From Variovorax sp. OAS795 (GTDB lineage Bacteria > Pseudomonadota > Gammaproteobacteria > Burkholderiales > Burkholderiaceae_C), in the NCBI RefSeq assembly GCF_040546685.1, contig NZ_JBEPOH010000001.1:806001-870000 (forward strand): a stretch of DNA of 64,000 bases, in the 5' to 3' direction. Under the pieces are notes generated by a model. The model was not told where the DNA came from. It made no database searches and saw only the letters and a list, made by a program, of their open reading frames with translations. Shown here in pieces: positions 18,017-26,723 of this stretch. A program made the translations under genes and the position numbers. Each line of letters opens with the position of its first letter. Within the stretch, counting starts at the first letter, position 1.

Positions 18017-19648
18017 ATGAGCGACGACAACACATTCGACTACATCGTCATCGGCGGCGGCACGGCCGGCGCGCTGATGTGCAACCGGCTGACCCGCAAA
18101 TCGCAGCAGCGCACGCTGCTGATCGAGGCCGGCCGCAAGGACGACTACCACTGGATCCACATCCCGGTCGGTTATCTCTACTGCATCGGCAATCCGCGCA
18201 CCGACTGGCTCTACAGCACCGAGCCCGACGCCGGGCTCAACGGGCGCACCTTGCGCTACCCCCGCGGCAAGACGCTGGGCGGCTGCTCCAGCATCAACGG
18301 CATGATCTACATGCGCGGCCAGTCGCGCGACTACGACCAGTGGGCCCGGCTCACGGGGGACGACGACTGGCGCTGGGACAAGGTGCTGCCCGACTTCAAG
18401 AAGCACGAGGACTACTACCTCGGCGCCGACGAGCTGCACGGTTCCGGCGGCGAATGGCGGGTCGAGAAGCAGCGCCTGCGCTGGGACATCCTCGATGCCT
18501 TCGCCGAGGCCGCCGTCGAGGCCGGCGTGCCGCACAGCACCGACTTCAACCGCGGCAGCAACGAAGGCGTCGGCTATTTCCAGGTCAACCAGAAGAACGG
18601 CTGGCGCTGGAACACCGCCAAGGCGTTCCTTCGGCCGGTCTGCTACGGCCGGCCCAATTTCGAGATGTGGGTCAACGCGCACGTCACGAAGCTGATTGTC
18701 GAGACGCAGCCCGACGGCAGCCGGCGCTGCACCGGCGTGCAGGTGTGGGACGGCCAGCAGATGGTGACCGCGCACGCCACGCGCGAGGTGGTGCTGTGCG
18801 CCGGCAGCATCGGCTCGCCGCAGATCCTGCAGCTGTCGGGTATTGGCCCGGCGGAGCTGTTGCGCCAGCACGGCATCGAGGTGGTGCTCGACGCGCCCGG
18901 CGTCGGCGCCAACCTGCAGGACCACCTGCAGATCCGCGCGGTCTACAAGATCAATGGCGCGCCCACGCTCAACGTGCTGGCTTCGTCGATGTACGGCAAG
19001 GCGAAGATCGGACTCGAATACCTGATGAAGCGCAGCGGGCCGATGAGCATGGCGCCGTCGCAGCTCGGCGCGTTCACGCGCAGCTCGCCCGAGCACGAAT
19101 GGCCCAACCTCGAGTACCACGTGCAGCCGCTGTCGCTCGATGCCTTCGGCGAGCCGCTGCACAGTTTCCCTGCCTTTACCGCGAGCGTATGCAACCTCAA
19201 TCCCACAAGCCGCGGCACCGTGCGCATCAGGAGCCCGCGCTTCCAGGATGCGCCCGCGATTGCGCCCAACTACCTGAGCACCGATGAAGACCGGAAGGTC
19301 GCGGCCGATTCGCTGCGCGTGACGCGACGCATCGCCTCGCAGCCCGCGCTCGCCAAGTACAAGCCCGAGGAATGGAAGCCGGGCGTGCAGTACCAGAGCG
19401 ATGAAGACCTCGCGCGCCTGGCCGGCGACATCGCGACCACCATCTTCCATCCGGTCGGCACGACGAAGATGGGTGCCGATGGCGACCCGATGGCGGTGCT
19501 CGATTCGAAGCTGCGGGTGCGCGGTGTGCAGGGATTGCGCGTGGTCGACGCGGGTGCGATGCCCACGATCACGAGCGGCAACACGAACAGCCCGACGTTG
19601 ATGATGGCCGAGAAGGCTGCGGGGTGGATTCTGGAAGAGAACCGCTGA
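18017..19648 (+). CDS. GMC-family FAD oxidoreductase (choline dehydrogenase-like)
   Basis: A 543-residue GMC flavoprotein. It shows the N-terminal FAD motif DYIVIGGGTAGALMCNRL, the GMC signature-1 region YPRGKTLGGCSSINGMIYMR, signature 2 GSIGSPQILQLSGIGP, and the C-terminal active site HPVGTTKMG with a second histidine-asparagine region near SGNTNSPTLM. It should oxidise a primary or secondary alcohol; choline dehydrogenase is the closest general description but no betaine aldehyde dehydrogenase is adjacent, so the substrate is open. ATG 18017 gives the family N-terminus; the longer open frame upstream overlaps lysR in antisense. The neighbour downstream is convergent. Confidence 0.92.
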   Translation: MSDDNTFDYIVIGGGTAGALMCNRLTRKSQQRTLLIEAGRKDDYHWIHIPVGYLYCIGNPRTDWLYSTEPDAGLNGRTLRYPRGKTLGGCSSINGMIYMRGQSRDYDQWARLTGDDDWRWDKVLPDFKKHEDYYLGADELHGSGGEWRVEKQRLRWDILDAFAEAAVEAGVPHSTDFNRGSNEGVGYFQVNQKNGWRWNTAKAFLRPVCYGRPNFEMWVNAHVTKLIVETQPDGSRRCTGVQVWDGQQMVTAHATREVVLCAGSIGSPQILQLSGIGPAELLRQHGIEVVLDAPGVGANLQDHLQIRAVYKINGAPTLNVLASSMYGKAKIGLEYLMKRSGPMSMAPSQLGAFTRSSPEHEWPNLEYHVQPLSLDAFGEPLHSFPAFTASVCNLNPTSRGTVRIRSPRFQDAPAIAPNYLSTDEDRKVAADSLRVTRRIASQPALAKYKPEEWKPGVQYQSDEDLARLAGDIATTIFHPVGTTKMGADGDPMAVLDSKLRVRGVQGLRVVDAGAMPTITSGNTNSPTLMMAEKAAGWILEENR

Positions 19649-19699
19649 GGTGGAGCCTCCTGCCTTTTCGTGGGATGCCGCGGAACCGGCTCTGCCGGG

Positions 19700-19766
19700 C
19701 CGCTGGCATCGCCCCCGGTAGGGGGTTGGCGAAGCGACACGAAGTGCGCGCAGACTGGGGGCGAGC
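19700..19766. repeat. GC-rich intergenic repeat-like element
   Basis: Between convergent genes. It contains GCCCCCGGTAGGGGG (CCCCC paired with GGGGG) followed by TTGGCGAAGCGACACGAAG and a second GGGGGC. It looks like the dispersed GC-rich intergenic repeats of Comamonadaceae; a second copy is not present in this window, so family membership is from memory. It may end both transcripts. Confidence 0.4.
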
Positions 19767-20840
19767 CTATTTTTCGATCGTCTTGTTCCAGCGGGCATTC
19801 CAAGCAGGACGGTTCGCATTGATGCTGTCCCAGTCGATGGTGACCGCAGTCTTCATCCACTTGTTGATGTCGGCCACCTGCTGCACACCGTCACCCACGG
19901 CGGGGGCCTTGGGGTTGGTGGGGATCTGCGCGCCGTACTGAAGCACATTCGCCTGGGCCAGCGGGCTCAGCAGGAACTCGGCGAGCTTTTGCGACAGCTC
20001 GGGCTCGCTGTTGTTCGCAATCACGCACTGGCCCACCATCAGCACCACCGCGCCTTCCTTCGGCGGCGCGTATTCCACCGGGATGCCCTTGGTCTTGAGC
20101 GCGGCCACGGCCGTGGGCGTCAGCGGGAAGAGCGCGGCTTCGCCGGTCTGCACCATTTCCGACAGCTTGGCCGAGCTCGGGATGTACTCGAGCACGTTCG
20201 GACCGACGGTGGTGGGCCAGGCCTTGAAGCCCGGTTCCACGTTCTTGTCGTTGCCGCCCTGGATGCGGTTGAACATCAGGAAGCCGTGCAGCCCAAACGA
20301 CGATGAAGACATCGACTGGAACACCACCTTGCCCTTGTACTTGGGGTCGGCCAGGTCCATCCACGACGTGGGCGGGGCCCAGCCCTTTTCCTTGAACATC
20401 TTGGCGTTGTAGGCCAGGCCCGTCATGCCCAGGCTCACGCCGCTGGCCATGTCGTCCTTGAAGCGCGCGGCCGGATAGATCTCGGCCAGCGACGGATTGG
20501 GCCGCTGCTTCTGGCACAGGCCCATGCCGATGGCGCGAACCATGATGCCGTCGTCCAGGAACATGACGTGCATCTGCGGACGGTCCTTGTTGGCCTGCGC
20601 CTTCGCGAGGATGTCGGACGAGGTGCCCGGCACCACCACCACCTTGGCGCCGTACAGCTTCTCGAAGGCCGGGAACACGTACTGCGAGTACGCCTTCTCC
20701 ATGGTGCCGCCGTTCATGCCGATGTAGAGCGTCTTGGTCTGCGCGCTCGCCGCGCCGCCGGCCGCGAGCGCGGCCACCGCCGCCGCACCGAGCACGGTCC
20801 GGCGAAGAGAGAAGAAAAAGGTCTTCTGGAAACGGGACAT
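19767..20840 (-). CDS. Periplasmic binding protein, PotD/spermidine type
   Basis: A 357-residue extracellular solute-binding protein with a signal peptide (TVLGAAAVAALAAGGAASAQ, cleavage after about residue 33). Features of the spermidine/putrescine/iron-type group include YAKMFKEKGW-like and SWMDLADPKYKGKVVF segments. It is the last gene of an operon that holds one ATPase and two permeases of the PotABC type plus a three-subunit dehydrogenase, so it probably captures the compound the dehydrogenase oxidises. Substrate unknown: a polyamine, an opine or another amine. Confidence 0.9.
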   Translation of the reverse strand: MSRFQKTFFFSLRRTVLGAAAVAALAAGGAASAQTKTLYIGMNGGTMEKAYSQYVFPAFEKLYGAKVVVVPGTSSDILAKAQANKDRPQMHVMFLDDGIMVRAIGMGLCQKQRPNPSLAEIYPAARFKDDMASGVSLGMTGLAYNAKMFKEKGWAPPTSWMDLADPKYKGKVVFQSMSSSSFGLHGFLMFNRIQGGNDKNVEPGFKAWPTTVGPNVLEYIPSSAKLSEMVQTGEAALFPLTPTAVAALKTKGIPVEYAPPKEGAVVLMVGQCVIANNSEPELSQKLAEFLLSPLAQANVLQYGAQIPTNPKAPAVGDGVQQVADINKWMKTAVTIDWDSINANRPAWNARWNKTIEK

Positions 20841-20852
20841 GGTGTCTTCCTT

Positions 20853-21983
20853 TCAGGGTGGGGTGGGGGTGAAGCGTTCGATCGAGAAGTTGTCGATGGG
20901 CGTGGTGCTGCGGCCGTCGCGCACGAGTTCGGCCAGCACTTCGCCGGCGGCGGGGCCGACCTGGAAGCCCGCACCCGAAAAGCCGAAGCCATGGAAGAGG
21001 CCGGGCGTGGTGCGGCTCGGCCCGAGCACCGGCTGGCGGTCGGGCAGGTAGCCTTCGGTGCCGCTCCAGGTCCGGATGAAATGCGCATGGCGCAGCGCGG
21101 GCAGAAGCTCCACGGCCTGCGCCGAGAGCGATGCGATCGCGTCGCGGTCGGAGCGCGCGCGGTCGTCGTCGAGCGCGACGCCCGCGCCGCCGCCGCCCAG
21201 CACGAGGTTGCCGCGCGCCACCTGGCGGCAGTAGATGCCGCCGCCTTCCACGCCCAGGCTCCAGTCCATGAAGAAGGGCAGCGGCTCGGTCACGGCCATT
21301 GCCGGATGGCCCGAGTGCAGCGGCACCGCTTCGCCGAACGCCGTGGCAATCGACCCGGCCCATGCGCCCGCGCAGTTGAGTAGCGCCGGCGCATGCACTT
21401 CGAGCGCATTGCCCGAGCGCAGCATGAAGCGGGTGCCGTCGTGCGCCACCTCGTCGACCTTGCAGCGCTCGAAGATCTGCGCGCCCGCGCGCTGTGCCGC
21501 CAGCGCGAAGGCCGGCGACACCAGCCGCGGATTGGCCTGGCCGTCTTCCGCGCACAGCGAGCCGCCGACCGCGCGCGCGCCAAGCCAGGGGCAGCGCTCG
21601 CGCAGGCGGGCATCCGAGATCAGCTCGAGCCCGAGATCGAAGTCGCGGCTCAGCGCGCGGTAGCGCTCCAGCGAAGCCATGTCGGCTTCGCTGCGCGCGA
21701 TCTTGAAATGGCCCGAGCGCAGGTACTCGCCGTCGGTGCCGATGGTTTCGCGCAGGCGGCCCCAGATGCGGTGCGCGCGTTGCGCCAGGGGCAACTGGTG
21801 GATCGGGCGGCCCTGGCGCCGCACGCCGCCGTAGTTCACGCCGCTCGAACGCGAGCCGCACAGGTCGCGCTCCAGCAGCACGACGCCGATGCCCATTCCG
21901 CGCAGGGCCAGCGCGGCCGATGCGCCGACGATGCCGCCGCCGACGATCGCAACATCGGTGTGCAATGTCTTGCGCTGCGTCAT
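20853..21983 (-). CDS. FAD amine/amino-acid dehydrogenase, HcnC/OoxB-like
   Basis: A 376-residue DAO-fold flavoprotein: FAD motif DVAIVGGGIVGASAALALRG at about 10-29, the S-S-G-V-N-Y-G-G-V-R-R segment near residue 50 where FAD is held, and the C-terminal GYLPDRQPVLGP plus HGFGFSGAGFQVGP. It matches the beta-type catalytic subunit of HcnC, opine oxidase OoxB and sarcosine oxidase beta. The ATG overlaps the stop of the upstream HcnB-like gene by 4 bp, so the subunits are co-translated. It should oxidise a secondary amine or amino acid and pass electrons through the partner subunits. Confidence 0.88.
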   Translation of the reverse strand: MTQRKTLHTDVAIVGGGIVGASAALALRGMGIGVVLLERDLCGSRSSGVNYGGVRRQGRPIHQLPLAQRAHRIWGRLRETIGTDGEYLRSGHFKIARSEADMASLERYRALSRDFDLGLELISDARLRERCPWLGARAVGGSLCAEDGQANPRLVSPAFALAAQRAGAQIFERCKVDEVAHDGTRFMLRSGNALEVHAPALLNCAGAWAGSIATAFGEAVPLHSGHPAMAVTEPLPFFMDWSLGVEGGGIYCRQVARGNLVLGGGGAGVALDDDRARSDRDAIASLSAQAVELLPALRHAHFIRTWSGTEGYLPDRQPVLGPSRTTPGLFHGFGFSGAGFQVGPAAGEVLAELVRDGRSTTPIDNFSIERFTPTPP

Positions 21984-23398
21984 TCGCCGGCTCCTTCGCG
22001 CAGCGGCGACGGCGCAGCGGCCAGGTGGATCGGAATCGGCTTGATCGGCGCCTGGCCGCGCAGCCGGCCCACCTGCTGCAACGGAAGGCCGGTGGCGTGC
22101 GCCAGGATCTCGGCCGCGGCCATGCCGCACATGCGGCCCTGGCAGCGGCCCATGCCCACGCGCGAGAGCGCTTTCAGGCGGTTCATTTCGTCGGTGCCGG
22201 CGTCCGCAACGCTCTGGCGCAGCGTGCCTGCGGTGATGTTCTCGCAGCGGCAGACCACGAGTTCGTCGGGCGCATGCGCCGCCCAGTCGTGCGGCACCGG
22301 GAAGGCGCGCTCCAGGCCTTGGCGAAAAGCCGAGAGCTTGTGCAGCTTGCGCTCGAGCATTGCTGCGCGCGATGCATCGACGGCGACGCCATGGTCCGCG
22401 AGCAGCGCGAGCGCGGCGCGCTCGCCGGCCCACTCGGCCGCATCGGCGCCCATGATGCCGGCGCCGTCGCCCGCGAGGTACACGCCCTCGACGCTGGAGC
22501 GGCCGGCCGCATCGCGCACCGGCAGGTGCGCGCGGTGCAGCGGCGCGAACTCGAAGCGGCAGCCGAGCAGGTCGGCCAGCTGCGTTTCGGAGCGCAGGGC
22601 ATAGCCGAAGCCGACGGCATCGCAGGCCAGCGTGCGCGCTTCGCGGCCGTCATGCCAGGCCACGCCGGCCACGCGGCGCTCTTGTGCATCGCCGAGCACG
22701 CGCAGCGGCCGCACGCCGCTGTGCAGCGCCACGCCGTGCGCGCGCAGCCAGGCCACGTAGTACACGCCCTTCGCGAACACCGCGGGCTCCCGCAGCATCG
22801 CGGGCGTGGCGGCCAGCTGGTCCGCGAGCCGCGCCGTGTCGAGCACCGCGGCGACCTTTGCGCCGGCCTTGGCGTACTGGTAGGCCACCAGGTAGAGCAG
22901 GGGGCCGGTGCCCATGAACACCACGCGCTCGCCGATGGCGCAGCCCTGGAACTTGAGCGCCACCTGCGCGCCGCCCAGCGTGTAGACGCCGGGCAATGTC
23001 CAGCCCGGCACCGGCAGCACGCGGTCGGTGGCGCCGGTGGCGACGATCAGTTGGCCGTAGGGCACGCTGGCGGTGCTGCGCGTGGGACCGTGCAGCACGT
23101 CGAGCCGTCCGCCTTGCGCGTTCCACACCAGGCTGTCGGGGCGGTAGTCGATGCGGCCCTGCATCGCGTCGAAGGCGGCATGCACCGCATCGGCACGGCG
23201 GGCCTCGAAGCCGTAGAGCGCCTCTGCGCTGCGCTCGGCCAGGGTCGCGGGCGGCCGCCGGTAGACCTGGCCGCCGGCGCGGGATGCTTCGTCGATCACG
23301 AGGGGCCGCAGGCCGTGCGCCACCAGCGCCTCGGCGGCTCGTACGCCGGCCGGACCTGCGCCGACGATCACCGGCTGCAAGGCAGAAGAAGCCGTCAT
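21980..23398 (-). CDS. FAD/NAD-type subunit with BFD-like iron-sulfur domain, HcnB/OoxA-like
   Basis: A 472-residue protein of the HcnB/OoxA/SoxA-alpha group. Residues about 8-350 form a pyridine-nucleotide-disulfide oxidoreductase fold (PVIVGAGPAGVRAAEALVAH at the N-terminus, VEGVYLAGDGAGIMGADAAEW at about 355). The C-terminal region holds a BFD-like [2Fe-2S] motif, C-x-C in VVCRCENITAG and C-x4-C in RCQGRMCG. Start ATG 23398 overlaps the small ferredoxin-like gene by 4 bp and its own stop overlaps the DAO subunit by 4 bp. Such subunits take electrons from the DAO subunit. Confidence 0.88.
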   Translation of the reverse strand: MTASSALQPVIVGAGPAGVRAAEALVAHGLRPLVIDEASRAGGQVYRRPPATLAERSAEALYGFEARRADAVHAAFDAMQGRIDYRPDSLVWNAQGGRLDVLHGPTRSTASVPYGQLIVATGATDRVLPVPGWTLPGVYTLGGAQVALKFQGCAIGERVVFMGTGPLLYLVAYQYAKAGAKVAAVLDTARLADQLAATPAMLREPAVFAKGVYYVAWLRAHGVALHSGVRPLRVLGDAQERRVAGVAWHDGREARTLACDAVGFGYALRSETQLADLLGCRFEFAPLHRAHLPVRDAAGRSSVEGVYLAGDGAGIMGADAAEWAGERAALALLADHGVAVDASRAAMLERKLHKLSAFRQGLERAFPVPHDWAAHAPDELVVCRCENITAGTLRQSVADAGTDEMNRLKALSRVGMGRCQGRMCGMAAAEILAHATGLPLQQVGRLRGQAPIKPIPIHLAAAPSPLREGAGE

Positions 23399-23700
23399 GC
23401 GCCGCTCCTTCCCGTGACCAGCGCCATGCCCGGCGCGATGAAGGTGGAGCAGGCACGCAGGCGCTCGCCTTGCTCGGTGGAAATCCAGCAATCCTGGCAG
23501 GCGCCCATCATGCAGAAGCCCGCGCGCGGCGCACCGCTGAATTCGTTCCGGCGCAGCTGCGCGGCCTGCGTGAGCACGGCGGTGAGCACCGTGTCGCCCG
23601 CGAGCGCGGACGCGGGTTCGCCGTCGAGCGTGAACGGCACCGCGGCGCGGCCGGTCTCGGCCACGCGGTGCAGCAGCGGTTGTAGGGTCGGCAGGCTCAT
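23395..23700 (-). CDS. Small [2Fe-2S] subunit, HcnA-like
   Basis: A 101-residue protein with the cysteine pattern C-x4-C-x2-C (GFCMMGACQDCW) and a later C in RACSTF, the plant-type [2Fe-2S] arrangement of HcnA and the N-terminal part of sarcosine oxidase alpha. It begins exactly where the PotC-like permease ends (no gap) and overlaps the HcnB-like gene by 4 bp. It completes a three-part HcnABC-type dehydrogenase; the order is ferredoxin, FAD/NAD subunit, DAO subunit, as in hcnABC. Confidence 0.88.
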   Translation of the reverse strand: MSLPTLQPLLHRVAETGRAAVPFTLDGEPASALAGDTVLTAVLTQAAQLRRNEFSGAPRAGFCMMGACQDCWISTEQGERLRACSTFIAPGMALVTGRSGA

Positions 23701-24495
23701 CTATCGGCGTCCCACCAGCACGCGGTCCAGGCCGTAGACGCGGTCGAGCACCACCATCGCAATGGCCGTCACCGCCACCATCAGCGCCGACACCGCCGCC
23801 ATCAGCGGATCGATCGACTCGGTGGCATACATGTACATGCGCACCGGCAGCGTCACCGTGCTGGGCGAGGTGACGAAGATCGACATGGTCACTTCGTCGA
23901 AACTGTTGATGAAGGCCAGCAGCCAGCCGCCGGTGACGCCCGGCAGGATCATCGGCAGCGTGATGCGCCGGAACATGGTGGCCTGGCTCGCGCCCAGCGA
24001 GAGCGCGGCCTGCTCGGCGCTGCGGTCGAAGCCCACCAGCGCGGCCACCACCAGGCGCAGCGTGTAGGGCGTGACGATCAGCGCGTGCGCCATCACCAGC
24101 CAGCCGAAGCTGCCCGTGCCGCCGACCAGTGCAAAGAGCCGCAGCAAGGCCACGCCCAGCACCAGGTGCGGAATGATCAGCGGCGAGAGAAACAGGCCGT
24201 TGAGGAAGTCGCGCCCCGGAAAGGCGTAGCGCGTGATCGCCATGCCGGCCGGCACGGCGATCAGCGTGGCGATGGTGGCCGAAGCCAGCGCGAGCCACAG
24301 GCTGTTCCAGAACGACTGCATGAAGTCGGGGTGTGCGAACACCGCCTCGAACCAGCGCAGCGAGAAGTGCGTGGTCGGGATCGTCAGCGTGTTCTCGGGC
24401 GTGAACGCGACGATGCACACCACCACCAGCGGCGCCAGCATGAAGGTGATGACGAGCGCGTTGAACGCGAGGGCGAGGGGGCCGTTCTTGCTCAT
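23701..24495 (-). CDS. ABC permease, PotC-like
   Basis: A 264-residue inner-membrane permease with about six helices and the BPD_transp_1 coupling loop EQAALSLGASQATMFRRITL, close to the consensus EAA-x3-G. It opens with ALAFNALVITFMLAPLVVV. It pairs with the PotB-like permease at 24587-25447 and ATPase at 25521-26609. The next gene, the [2Fe-2S] subunit, starts at the adjacent base. Confidence 0.92.
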   Translation of the reverse strand: MSKNGPLALAFNALVITFMLAPLVVVCIVAFTPENTLTIPTTHFSLRWFEAVFAHPDFMQSFWNSLWLALASATIATLIAVPAGMAITRYAFPGRDFLNGLFLSPLIIPHLVLGVALLRLFALVGGTGSFGWLVMAHALIVTPYTLRLVVAALVGFDRSAEQAALSLGASQATMFRRITLPMILPGVTGGWLLAFINSFDEVTMSIFVTSPSTVTLPVRMYMYATESIDPLMAAVSALMVAVTAIAMVVLDRVYGLDRVLVGRR

Positions 24496-24496
24496 G

Positions 24497-24545
24497 AGGC
24501 CTCCCGCCGGGCCGCCCCAAGGGAGGCCTGCGCCCCCTCGGGGGG
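24497..24545. repeat. GC-rich palindromic repeat inside the operon
   Basis: AGGCCTCCC (24497-24505) pairs with GGGAGGCCT (24521-24529), followed by CCCCCTCGGGGG. It fills most of the 91-bp gap between the two permease genes. It resembles the C/G-rich intergenic repeats of Variovorax and relatives and could form hairpins in the mRNA. Confidence 0.55.
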
Positions 24546-24586
24546 CAGCGAATACACGGAGTGATGGAGCGTGGGGGTCATGTTCT

Positions 24587-25447
24587 TCACCCGAGCGCTT
24601 TCTTGTAGCGGCCTTCGACGAGGCGGTTGTAGCTCAGCATCACGATGAGGTTGGCCACCAGCAAAGTGAGCGCCACGGCTGCGCCGAGCGGCCAGTTCAG
24701 TTCGTGCAGGTATTCGTCGTAGACCACCGTCGCGACCATCTTGAGCCGGCGTCCGCCGAGCAGCCCCGGGATCGCGAACGAGCTCGCGGCCAGCCCGAAC
24801 ACGATCAGGCTGCCCGAGAGAATGCCCGGCATCACCTGCGGCAGCACGATGCGGCGCAGCGTGGTGAAGGGCGAGGCCTTGAGCGAGAGCGCCGCGTTCT
24901 CCACGCCGGCGTCGAGCTTCTGCAGCGAGGTCCATACCGGGATCACCATGAAGGGCAGCATCACGTGCACCAGCGCCACGATCACCGCGATCTCGGTGTA
25001 GAGCATCTTCACCGGCCCGATGCCCACCAGCCGCAGCAGTCCGTTCACCGCGCCCTCGGGCCCGAGCAGCATGCTCCAGCCGAAGGCGCGCACCACCACC
25101 GACACCAGCAGCGGCGCCAGCACGACGAGCAGCAGGATCGAGCGCCACGGGTTGCGCATGCGGCTCAGCACGTACGCTTCAGGCGCGCCGACCAGCACGC
25201 AGACCAGTGTGACGACGCCCGAGATCCAGAAGGTGCGCCAGAAGATCCCGTGGTAGTACGAGTCGGTGAACACGTGCGTGTAGTGCTCGAGCGTGAACTC
25301 GCCGGCCTTGGGCCCGGTCGCCGGGTCGTAGACGTTGAAGGACAGCACCGCGGTGAGCGCGAGCGGCACCAGCAGCAGGGCCGCGAACAGCAGCAGCGCG
25401 GGGCCGGACAGCCACCACGGCGTGGCCGCTTTGGTCGATGCGCTCAT
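24587..25447 (-). CDS. ABC permease, PotB-like
   Basis: A 286-residue permease with six predicted helices (GPALLLFAALLLVPLALTAV first) and the coupling loop ENAALSLKASPFTTLRRIVL. A periplasmic segment with FNVYDPATGPKAGEFTLEHY lies between the first two helices, as in PotB-type subunits. It is second in the operon after the ATPase; repeats flank it on both sides. Confidence 0.92.
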   Translation of the reverse strand: MSASTKAATPWWLSGPALLLFAALLLVPLALTAVLSFNVYDPATGPKAGEFTLEHYTHVFTDSYYHGIFWRTFWISGVVTLVCVLVGAPEAYVLSRMRNPWRSILLLVVLAPLLVSVVVRAFGWSMLLGPEGAVNGLLRLVGIGPVKMLYTEIAVIVALVHVMLPFMVIPVWTSLQKLDAGVENAALSLKASPFTTLRRIVLPQVMPGILSGSLIVFGLAASSFAIPGLLGGRRLKMVATVVYDEYLHELNWPLGAAVALTLLVANLIVMLSYNRLVEGRYKKALG

Positions 25448-25474
25448 TGGTGCACCCTTGGCGCTGCGCGCCTT

Positions 25475-25502
25475 CCCGCCAAGCGGGAGCGTGCTTGCTT
25501 GG
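25475..25502. repeat. GC-rich palindromic repeat between ATPase and permease genes
   Basis: CCCGC and GCGGG (25475-25487) overlap a second inverted repeat, CCAAGC with GCTTGG (25479-25502). It is in the 73-bp gap before the ATPase stop. Same class of intergenic element as 24497-24545. Confidence 0.5.
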
Positions 25503-25520
25503 GGCGGCCCGGCGCGGCGC

Positions 25521-26609
25521 TCATGCCGCCACCGCCGCTTCAGCCGATTCAGCCGATTCAGCCGGCAACAGGCGCGTGCAGTGCGCGGGCCAGTCGATCC
25601 CTGTGGCGCTGCCTTCGTCGAGCGCGTCGCGGCCGTCGTTGGGGCTCAGCACGGTCAGTTCCCCGGCGGGCGTGCGCAGGCGATAGAGCCACTGGCTGCC
25701 GAGGAAGAAGCGCTCCTGCACCGTGCCGTCGAGGCGGCCGCGGCCGGCCTCCACCAGCTGCAGCTTCTCGGGCCGCACGCTCATCAGCACCGCTGCACCC
25801 GAGGCATGGCCGGTGTCGTCCACCTCGACCGTGAGCGGACCCACTTCGACATGGCAGCTGCGCGCGCCGCACACGGTGACCCGGGCGTCCAGCAGGTTGG
25901 CCTTGCCCACGAAGGTGGAAATGAAGCGCGTGCTCGGATGCTCGTACACGCGGTGCGGATGGTCGATCTGCGTGGCGCAGCCGCCTTCCATCACCACCAC
26001 GCGGTCGCTGATGGACATGGCCTCGCTCTGGTCGTGCGTGACCATCACCGTGGTGGTGCCGACCTTGCGCTGGATCTGGCGCAGCTCGAACTGCATCTCT
26101 TCGCGCAGCTTGGCGTCCAGGTTGGACAGCGGCTCGTCCAGCAGCAGCACCGGCGGCTCGATCACCAGCGCGCGGGCCAGCGCCACGCGCTGGCGCTGCC
26201 CGCCCGAGAGCTCGCGCGGGTAGCGCGCCGCATGCGCTTCGAGGTGAACCAGCGCCAGCGCCTGCTTCACGCGCTCCTTGCGCTCGGCCTTCGGCATCTT
26301 GCGCATCTCCAGGCCGAAGCTCACGTTGTCGGCCACCGTCATGTGCGGAAAGAGGGCGTAGGTCTGGAACACGATCCCGAGGCCCCGCGTGTTCGCCTTG
26401 GCATGCGTGATGTCCTTGCCCGCGAGCTCGATGCGCCCGCCGGAAACCGCCTCGAAGCCCGCGATCATCTGCAGCGTCGTCGTCTTGCCGCAGCCCGAAG
26501 GCCCCAGCAGCGAAACGAACTCGCCCTTCTCCACCGTGAGGTTCATGGCCGACACGGCGCGCGTGGCGCCGTAGAACTTGGTCACGTCGGTGAGCCGTAG
26601 GAATGACAT
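25521..26609 (-). CDS. ABC ATPase, PotA-like
   Basis: A 362-residue importer ATPase. Walker A GPSGCGKT (36-43), Q-loop FQTYALFPH, signature LSGGQRQRVALARAL, Walker B LLLDEPLSNLDAKLR, H-loop VTHDQSEAM, then a TOBE regulatory domain (about 240-345). The C-terminus has a short S-A-E repeat coded by a 9-bp tandem repeat at about 25541-25566. ATG 26609 gives the family N-terminus MSFLRLTDVTKFYG; an upstream in-frame ATG at 26633 is possible. It is the first gene of the minus-strand importer-dehydrogenase operon. Confidence 0.94.
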   Translation of the reverse strand: MSFLRLTDVTKFYGATRAVSAMNLTVEKGEFVSLLGPSGCGKTTTLQMIAGFEAVSGGRIELAGKDITHAKANTRGLGIVFQTYALFPHMTVADNVSFGLEMRKMPKAERKERVKQALALVHLEAHAARYPRELSGGQRQRVALARALVIEPPVLLLDEPLSNLDAKLREEMQFELRQIQRKVGTTTVMVTHDQSEAMSISDRVVVMEGGCATQIDHPHRVYEHPSTRFISTFVGKANLLDARVTVCGARSCHVEVGPLTVEVDDTGHASGAAVLMSVRPEKLQLVEAGRGRLDGTVQERFFLGSQWLYRLRTPAGELTVLSPNDGRDALDEGSATGIDWPAHCTRLLPAESAESAEAAVAA

Positions 26610-26723
26610 GGAAGGGCCTTTCTGCGCGGTCATGAAGGCGCGCCACACCTTGGTGCACGCCGTGGACAAAGAGAGAACTTTCAATTCACTCTATTGCAAC
26701 GATCACGCCAGTTCGCCTCGGGT

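Noticed and set aside
19649..19766. Insertion-sequence remnant between GMC gene and binding protein
   Set aside because: No terminal inverted repeats or transposase fragments; it looks like a short intergenic repeat.
21980..23700. Assignment as true hydrogen cyanide synthase hcnAB
   Set aside because: The subunits fit the wider HcnABC/opine oxidase group, but the linked amine-type importer argues for another substrate; no residue specific for HCN synthase could be shown.
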